This document shows, in pieces, positions 5,530-8,599 of a stretch of DNA of 8,599 nt. Each line of letters starts with the position of its first letter. Position 1 is the stretch's first letter. The notes below the pieces were generated by a model. It had not been told where the DNA came from, searched no databases, and saw only the letters and a program-made list of their open reading frames with translations. Origin of the DNA: Candidatus Portnoybacteria bacterium CG_4_10_14_0_2_um_filter_44_20 (GTDB lineage Bacteria; Patescibacteriota; Minisyncoccia; Portnoybacterales; GCA-002795985); assembly GCA_002792395.1 (NCBI GenBank), contig PFOG01000061.1:1-8599 (forward strand), written 5' to 3'. The position numbers were made by a program, and so were the translations under genes.

Positions 5530-5561
5530 ACATTCTCACATTCTCAAGAATGTTGGAATGT
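5530..5561. promoter_or_regulatory. operator-like palindrome, copy A (centred on the ArsR stop codon)
   Basis: The core ACATTCT-CA-AGAATGT (5538-5553) has perfect 7-bp arms. Extended to 15-base arms it keeps 13 of 15 symmetric positions, with ACATTC-type half-sites repeated twice per side. The TGA of the ArsR-like gene (5544-5546) lies at the centre, so the inner half-site encodes the end of the protein (QHS-stop). A 24-base core (5534-5557) is identical to 5850-5873. The length and 2-base centre resemble the 12-2-12 operators of ArsR/SmtB proteins. Confidence 0.8.
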
Positions 5562-5828
5562 TGTAATAAATTTGACAAGTTTTTGGCCGTAGGGTGAGAG
5601 TGAATGCGAAACCACCCGGCCCTGATATTTTTTATCTAAAAGACCCGCCTGAACAAGCCGTCTTGTATGCTCGGAAAGAGTTTTAAAATTACATTTCAGC
5701 CGATCGGCCATTTTTTCCAGCGTAATACCGTCGCAATCTTTGACCAATAACAAAATATCAATTCGCCTGTGATTGGCGATCCCTTTGAAGTGGCGCTCGA
5801 GTTGCTTGCTAGTTTTTACTTTTCCCAT
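5544..5828 (-). CDS. ArsR-type winged-helix regulator, SdpR-like
   Basis: The 94-residue product is a compact winged helix: KQLERHFKGIANHRRIDILLLV (helices 1-2), GITLEKMADRLKCNFKTLSEHTRRLVQAGLL (HTH, recognition helix about 47-60) and KKYQGRVVSHSLSPYG (wing), then a last helix ending KFITTFQHS. It fits ArsR proteins of the non-metal SdpR type, since the metal-binding ELCVCD motif is absent and the cysteines (C32, C46) are scattered. I use the ATG at 5828, not an in-frame ATG at 5855, because the latter lies inside the operator and because a promoter (TTGAGA, 17 bases, TATGAT) ends 6 bases before 5828. The gene follows the SdpI-like gene on the same strand. In Bacillus subtilis SdpR represses sdpRI and SdpI sequesters it; an equivalent role is inferred. 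Confidence 0.9.
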   Translation of the reverse strand: MGKVKTSKQLERHFKGIANHRRIDILLLVKDCDGITLEKMADRLKCNFKTLSEHTRRLVQAGLLDKKYQGRVVSHSLSPYGQKLVKFITTFQHS

Positions 5829-5834
5829 ACTTTG

Positions 5835-5863
5835 ATCATACACCAACCCTCTCACATTCTCAA
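5835..5863 (-). promoter_or_regulatory. promoter of the ArsR-like gene, probably leaderless
   Basis: On the minus strand TTGAGA, a 17-base spacer and TATGAT (5835-5840) are followed by only CAAAGT and the ATG at 5828. Transcription should start at or within a base or two of the start codon. The -35 lies inside the palindrome at 5846-5877, so bound regulator would block it. Confidence 0.7.
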
Positions 5864-5877
5864 GAATGTTGGAGAGT
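5846..5877. promoter_or_regulatory. operator-like palindrome, copy B (ArsR promoter)
   Basis: This copy has the same ACATTCT-CA-AGAATGT core (5854-5869) and is 28/32 identical to 5530-5561, in the same orientation. Twelve of 15 positions are symmetric. Of the four differences from copy A, two fall on one symmetric pair and change T-A to C-G, which keeps the symmetry. It overlaps the -35 of the ArsR-like gene and lies 26 bases after the stop of the SdpI-like gene. Confidence 0.8.
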
Positions 5878-5903
5878 TTCTATGAACGGAGGGTTTGGCG
5901 GGT

Positions 5904-6545
5904 TTATACTGTTGGTTTCTCTTTTTTGTATTCGAGATAAGAATAGATGAAGGTGCAGGCTGCCGTTAGAAGCGCCGGGCCGACCATGAAAAAAATGGCG
6001 TACTGTCCGAAGAATATTCCCGCCAAAGCGACTAGCGCCGAAATTTTAAAAAGCTTCCCGCCGAGTTGGTGGGTCTTGTCCCAAACCATCTCGCTGCTCA
6101 TGGTCCAGGGCGTGCGGATGCCGATAAACCAGTTCCTTTTGGCATGGCCCGTCATTACTCCGATATAGTAGAAAAGAACGGAAAACGCCGGCACCATCGC
6201 GTAGACCATATTAAATCTTCCCCCGAGATTCCAATAAATGGTGAGCAAATGGAGATAAAACAGAAACAACATCGTCAGGACAATAAATCCGTCAAAATAT
6301 TTTCTGAATTTCTGGACATTTTCCTTCAGGGGGTCGATCTTGGGAATGAAAAGAAAAAGCAGAGCCAAAACCAGGGAAAGAACCGGCATCAGAAACAAAC
6401 CCCAGATCTTCGGGATATAACCGTCCACCTCTCCCCCGGCGTTCCAGTGCGACGCCACCCGCTCCGGCATTTGGGGAGAAAAATAAAAACTGGCAACAAA
6501 AGACAAAACAATCACCAAAAAAATTATTATTGTAGCCTTTTTCAT
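5904..6545 (-). CDS. SdpI/DUF1648 family membrane protein (putative immunity/signalling protein)
   Basis: The 213-residue product is close in length to Bacillus subtilis SdpI. It has about six transmembrane helices (roughly 5-24, 49-67, 88-108, 112-132, 166-185 and 187-206). DUF1648 comes first, with PERVASHWNAGGEVDGY at about 28-44. The SdpI signature NWFIGIRTPWTMSSEMVWDKTHQLGGKLF is at about 138-166. SdpI protects Bacillus from the SdpC toxin and, when loaded with it, traps the ArsR-type repressor SdpR at the membrane. Most SdpI relatives in other phyla have no known toxin, and none is visible here. The start has GGTG 6 bases upstream and an extended -10 at 6575-6583. It is followed by the ArsR-like gene, the reverse of the Bacillus order (sdpR-sdpI). 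Confidence 0.9.
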   Translation of the reverse strand: MKKATIIIFLVIVLSFVASFYFSPQMPERVASHWNAGGEVDGYIPKIWGLFLMPVLSLVLALLFLFIPKIDPLKENVQKFRKYFDGFIVLTMLFLFYLHLLTIYWNLGGRFNMVYAMVPAFSVLFYYIGVMTGHAKRNWFIGIRTPWTMSSEMVWDKTHQLGGKLFKISALVALAGIFFGQYAIFFMVGPALLTAACTFIYSYLEYKKEKPTV

Positions 6546-6574
6546 AGATTCACCAAATCATTTTCACTAAATTA

Positions 6575-6583
6575 ATTATATCA
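6575..6583 (-). promoter_or_regulatory. extended -10 promoter of the SdpI-like gene
   Basis: On the minus strand TGA-TATAAT is a perfect extended -10, 29 bases before the ATG. No clear -35 is found, and no copy of the ACATTCT palindrome is near it. The SdpI-like gene itself therefore does not seem to be under the operator that flanks the ArsR-like gene. Confidence 0.6.
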
Positions 6584-6603
6584 GATGAGACCCAAAGGCG
6601 AAA

Positions 6604-6630
6604 TCCTCCGAAGCTTTCGGCGAAGGAGGA
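6604..6630. repeat. small intergenic hairpin element
   Basis: TCCTCC (6604-6609) and GGAGGA (6625-6630) form an outer stem. An alternative inner hairpin CCGAA-GCT-TTCGG (6608-6620) competes with it. No T-run follows on either strand, so it is not a classical terminator. Its role is unknown; it looks like an intergenic palindromic unit. Confidence 0.4.
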
Positions 6631-6631
6631 C

Positions 6632-6662
6632 AAAAAACGCCCCGGCATAGCGAGGAGTTTTT
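6632..6662. terminator. bidirectional intrinsic terminator after the hsdS unit
   Basis: Arms 6632-6644 and 6651-6662 pair over about 12 positions with one mismatch and one G-U (minus-strand reading), around the loop CTATGC. A-runs on one side and T-runs on the other serve both directions. It separates the hsdS/56-residue unit from the SdpI-like gene. The 100 bases between it and the stop at 6763 hold only a 5-bp hairpin (6691-6703). Confidence 0.7.
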
Positions 6663-6762
6663 GCAGAGGGTGCGCCTTTCGTTCCCCTTCACGGCCAAGC
6701 CGTACATAATCTTTCCTTCAGGCCGATCTGGCACTAACTACACAACGCGTTTTCCAAGAACC

Positions 6763-6933
6763 TTATTTTATTTTTCTGACACCTTTGAATGGATGGTTTT
6801 TGTCATCTTTTTGATCCATAAACTTTCCGTCCTCGCCTCTTTTTACCCAGCGGTTATTGTGAGGATTATAAACCTGATCTCTGTCCCTCACCGCGCCGAC
6901 ACGACCCGGACCCTTTGGCGGATTCTTCGCCAT
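6763..6933 (-). CDS. Conserved small basic protein, 56 residues
   Basis: The product runs MAKNPPKGPGRVGAVRDRDQ, then VYNPHNNRWVKRGEDGKFMD and a lysine-rich end with PFKGVRK. It is small, strongly basic, has no membrane segment and no cysteines, and looks like a nucleic-acid-binding or ribosome-associated type protein. I recall similar short proteins annotated only as hypothetical, and no function can be given. I choose the ATG at 6933 over an in-frame ATG at 6954 because GGGGTGAG lies just before it, at the very end of hsdS, and the conserved-looking part starts there. The hsdS TAG is followed by one base and then this ATG, so the two genes are translationally coupled. Confidence 0.75.
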   Translation of the reverse strand: MAKNPPKGPGRVGAVRDRDQVYNPHNNRWVKRGEDGKFMDQKDDKNHPFKGVRKIK

Positions 6934-6934
6934 A

Positions 6935-8308
6935 CTACTCACCCCCTCTCTCAATCATTTCTTCGACCTTTTGCCTTGCTTCTTCTAATAATTCTTTAGC
7001 CTTTTTACGCGCTTCGTGCGACTGGCGAACCAAATCAGAAATTTTTTGCTGTGTGCTTTGAGGCAAAAGCGGAATAATAATTTTTTTAATCTGTTCCGGC
7101 TTCCAATGCGCGATGACTGACCCGCCGGCGTCGCGCTCGGCCTGCATTTGTCCAACGATTGAATTCAAACAAAGCGCCAAATATTCGATTTCAACATCTT
7201 TCTTTTTTAAACTTAATCGCAAAATACCGCCAGAAACTATCCCCTCAATGTCTTCTTTTAAAACATACGCTATCCCCGGCGTCGCATCTTTGGTTAGCAA
7301 AATTTCCCCCTTTTTCGGCTCATAATCATCTTTTAGTTTTTTATACAAATCTTCATTTAAATATTTCTGCTCGCTATCGCTAACGCCATTTTTAGATAGA
7401 CTGCTCACGCGTATAAACTGCTTCCCCGCTTCTTGATACGCCTCTGCCCCAGGCTCAATTCCCTTTTTAATTGTTACCAAATTGCCCAACAAAACGCCGT
7501 TGCCATGCTTTTTGATATGCTCAACCAATTTTTTATATTTCGGCTGAAAATATTCGGCATCCATCCGATTGACCACTTTTGTCTCTGATAAATTTACAAT
7601 AGATGACAAGTCGTCTACGCGCTTGAAATTCTCAAGCCCCACCTCCTCCAAAAGAAAATTTTCGGCTTGGGAGCAGGAAGATTCTCCTTGTTTTCTTAAT
7701 TCTTTTACGCCACCAACGATTCGATCGCAATAATTTAAAATTTTATCATTCGGCTTTGGGATTTTTATAACTTTAACCTCGTGGAGGTCTAAATTATCCC
7801 TTGCACCACCACCCTTGAGGCGCTCGATTTGTAATTGACAAATTTTTGTCTCTAGAATTATTGATAGAAAATGAGCTATTTTTTGATTTTGCGGTCTTAT
7901 TATGGCTATTGCTTGATTAGAATTATATTCGGGGTATTCCTCGGCCACTAATCCTGTTTGTCCGATTGTCGCTCCGACAATGGCTACCAAAACATCGTTT
8001 GGATAAATTCTCGATCGCTTCATTCGCCCGTGCACTTTATCAGAAATAAAAACAAGATTTGATAAATTAAGCCCACTTGCAAAAAGATTTTCGCTCCTTA
8101 AAAAAGGAGTGCCTTTCGCTATATATTCATCGCCTCGCCAAAGAGGTGTTTCTCCCTTTGTTATATCGATAACACTCAAATCCTGTAGCGTGTAAAACCC
8201 GAACTTTTCAATTTTTGTGGAATTTCCTAAATACTCCGGCTGATAATATTCAGCATCCAGCCGCCTCGCACCCTCAAGTTTAGATTTTTGGATTATGGAG
8301 AATACCAT
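6935..8308 (-). CDS. hsdS: Type I restriction-modification specificity subunit (HsdS), two TRDs
   Basis: HsdS selects the bipartite DNA target of Type I restriction-modification enzymes, in complex with HsdM and HsdR. The 457-residue product is full length. It shows the internal duplication of the family: RLDAEYYQPEY (16-26) and RMDAEYFQPKY (248-258) each precede a target recognition domain. TRD1 is at about 38-185 (with PFLRSENL and VLVAIVGATIGQTG). TRD2 is at about 270-410 (with IRVSSLSKNG, EILLTKDATPG and VSGGILRLSL). Helical spacers follow each, about 187-225 and the charged coiled coil 418-457. An in-frame TAA sits 9 bases upstream, so the ATG at 8308 is the first possible one; no SD precedes it. 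Neither hsdM nor hsdR is in the window. The AT-richer composition compared with xseA by eye fits horizontal acquisition. Confidence 0.93.
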   Translation of the reverse strand: MVFSIIQKSKLEGARRLDAEYYQPEYLGNSTKIEKFGFYTLQDLSVIDITKGETPLWRGDEYIAKGTPFLRSENLFASGLNLSNLVFISDKVHGRMKRSRIYPNDVLVAIVGATIGQTGLVAEEYPEYNSNQAIAIIRPQNQKIAHFLSIILETKICQLQIERLKGGGARDNLDLHEVKVIKIPKPNDKILNYCDRIVGGVKELRKQGESSCSQAENFLLEEVGLENFKRVDDLSSIVNLSETKVVNRMDAEYFQPKYKKLVEHIKKHGNGVLLGNLVTIKKGIEPGAEAYQEAGKQFIRVSSLSKNGVSDSEQKYLNEDLYKKLKDDYEPKKGEILLTKDATPGIAYVLKEDIEGIVSGGILRLSLKKKDVEIEYLALCLNSIVGQMQAERDAGGSVIAHWKPEQIKKIIIPLLPQSTQQKISDLVRQSHEARKKAKELLEEARQKVEEMIERGGE

Positions 8309-8544
8309 AAATTTTTACAAAAAACGCCTTCCGTGCTACTCGCAAACTCTAAAAGTTGACTATTGTACATATTAAGTGGCTCTTTAACGAATTGTCCGAA
8401 CAAAGGATTACTTCCTTGAATATTTAGATTCTGAACCTGATTTATTAAACTATTCGCTCCTTGTGCCCCATATACAGAGTTAAGCAATTGCACCCCTGTT
8501 GTAGTGCCTAATTTTTGCAATACAAAGCTCGTATTATCAAAGGC
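8293..8544 (-). pseudogene. open frame without ATG upstream of hsdS, possible gene remnant
   Basis: An open frame runs from just after a TAG near 8550 to a stop at 8293, overlapping the hsdS start by 16 bases. It has no ATG near its beginning; a TTG at 8520 would give 75 residues. The translation is rich in Asn, Gln, Ser, Gly and Leu (LGTTTGVQLLNSVYGAQG, NQVQNLNIQGSNPLFGQF, LLEFASSTEGVF). The last residues (CKNLWYSP) run over the hsdS start in another frame. It is not the C-terminus of HsdM as far as I can tell, and I recognise no family. It may be the tail of a deleted gene, a gene with a rare start, or chance. Confidence 0.3.
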
Positions 8545-8552
8545 TCTAGACT

Positions 8553-8586
8553 AGCATGCTCATGGTATAATACCATAAAACATGCT
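8553..8586. repeat. nested palindrome with divergent -10 boxes
   Basis: ATGGTAT-A-ATACCAT (8562-8576) is a 7-1-7 palindrome enclosed by AGCATG (8553-8558) and CATGCT (8581-8586). On the plus strand it contains TGG-TATAAT (8563-8571). On the minus strand it contains TGG-TATTAT. It could therefore be a divergent promoter and operator for a plus-strand gene at 8582 and for the hsdS side, or the end of a mobile or recombination site. Confidence 0.5.
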
Positions 8587-8599
8587 TAAAGACGCCAAA
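8582..8599 (+). CDS. possible start of a plus-strand gene, cut by the window edge
   Basis: ATG at 8582 reads MLKDAK to the window end. An extended -10 (TGG-TATAAT, 8563-8571) ends 10 bases before it, so the mRNA would be nearly leaderless, as proposed for the ArsR-like gene. Six codons are too few to identify a product. Confidence 0.3.

Noticed and set aside
5562..5567. TAATAA with TTCTCA 17 bases upstream on the plus strand, a possible antisense promoter at the second operator
   Set aside because: The -35 is poor and no plus-strand gene follows.
5829..5855. Earlier in-frame ATG for the ArsR-like gene, adding nine residues
   Set aside because: It lies inside the operator and upstream of a good -10 box. 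The added residues do not look like part of the ArsR fold.
6066..6575. Plus-strand open frame (169 residues) opposite the SdpI-like gene
   Set aside because: Its translation is rich in His, Gln, Lys and Asn, typical of the antisense of a membrane protein. The opposite strand has clear DUF1648 and SdpI motifs.
6663..6762. Search for a small RNA or extra gene between the terminator and the 56-residue gene
   Set aside because: Only a 5-bp hairpin (6691-6703) is seen, with no promoter or conserved RNA motif recognised.
6934..6954. Earlier in-frame ATG for the 56-residue protein
   Set aside because: It overlaps hsdS by 20 bases and has no better SD, while GGGGTGAG points to the ATG at 6933.
1..8599. 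CRISPR array, tRNA or rRNA genes, transposase or integrase, and reassigned stop codons
   Set aside because: No regularly spaced direct repeats, no cloverleaf-like sequence and no mobile-element protein were found. TGA ends a gene normally (5544-5546), so code 25 is not supported.

Overview
The window looks like a chromosomal piece of a Patescibacteria (CPR) bacterium. This is inferred from style, not from a marker gene: many very small genes, short regulators, SdpI and DUF2178 membrane proteins, a zinc-ribbon membrane protein, several starts with no clear Shine-Dalgarno (SD) next to starts with a strong GGAGG, and TGA read as stop (as in the ArsR-like gene). All convincing genes but two lie on the minus strand. 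The exceptions are a 160-residue gene at 2293-2775 and a possible gene start at the right edge.

Layout. 1-2136 (minus): a probable three-gene unit read right to left, made of a zinc-ribbon membrane protein, xseA with an extra N-terminal HRDC domain, and xseB. Its promoter (2166-2194) is divergent from the promoter (2234-2262) of the orphan 160-residue gene, which ends in a clear intrinsic terminator. 2931-3896 (minus): a phage GP88-like cysteine-rich protein followed by a three-helix membrane protein, both with strong SD sites, behind a promoter that carries a 7-bp inverted repeat. 4035-4773 (minus): a DUF2178 membrane protein followed after one base by an XRE-type regulator.

5010-6545 (minus) is the most interesting block: an SdpI/DUF1648 membrane protein, an ArsR-type winged-helix regulator, and a membrane-anchored winged-helix protein. 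Two nearly identical 32-bp palindromes (28/32 identical) flank the ArsR-like gene. One overlaps the -35 of its own promoter, which gives a probably leaderless mRNA. The other is centred on its stop codon, just upstream of the next gene's promoter. This resembles the Bacillus sdpRI immunity/autorepressor pair, with an added membrane-tethered DNA-binding protein.

6763-8308 (minus): a complete two-TRD HsdS (Type I restriction specificity) gene with no hsdM or hsdR visible, followed by a 56-residue basic protein and a terminator that could work in both directions. This part looks more AT-rich than the left half by eye. Beyond hsdS is a stretch of about 290 bases holding an open frame with no ATG, and a nested palindrome with -10-like boxes on both strands. 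A possible plus-strand gene starts there at 8582.

A palindromic repeat of about 34 bp occurs twice in opposite orientation (2853-2886 and 4954-4987), each time just 3' of a minus-strand gene. A possible degenerate half copy lies at 4001-4013. No tRNA, rRNA, CRISPR array or transposase gene was recognised.
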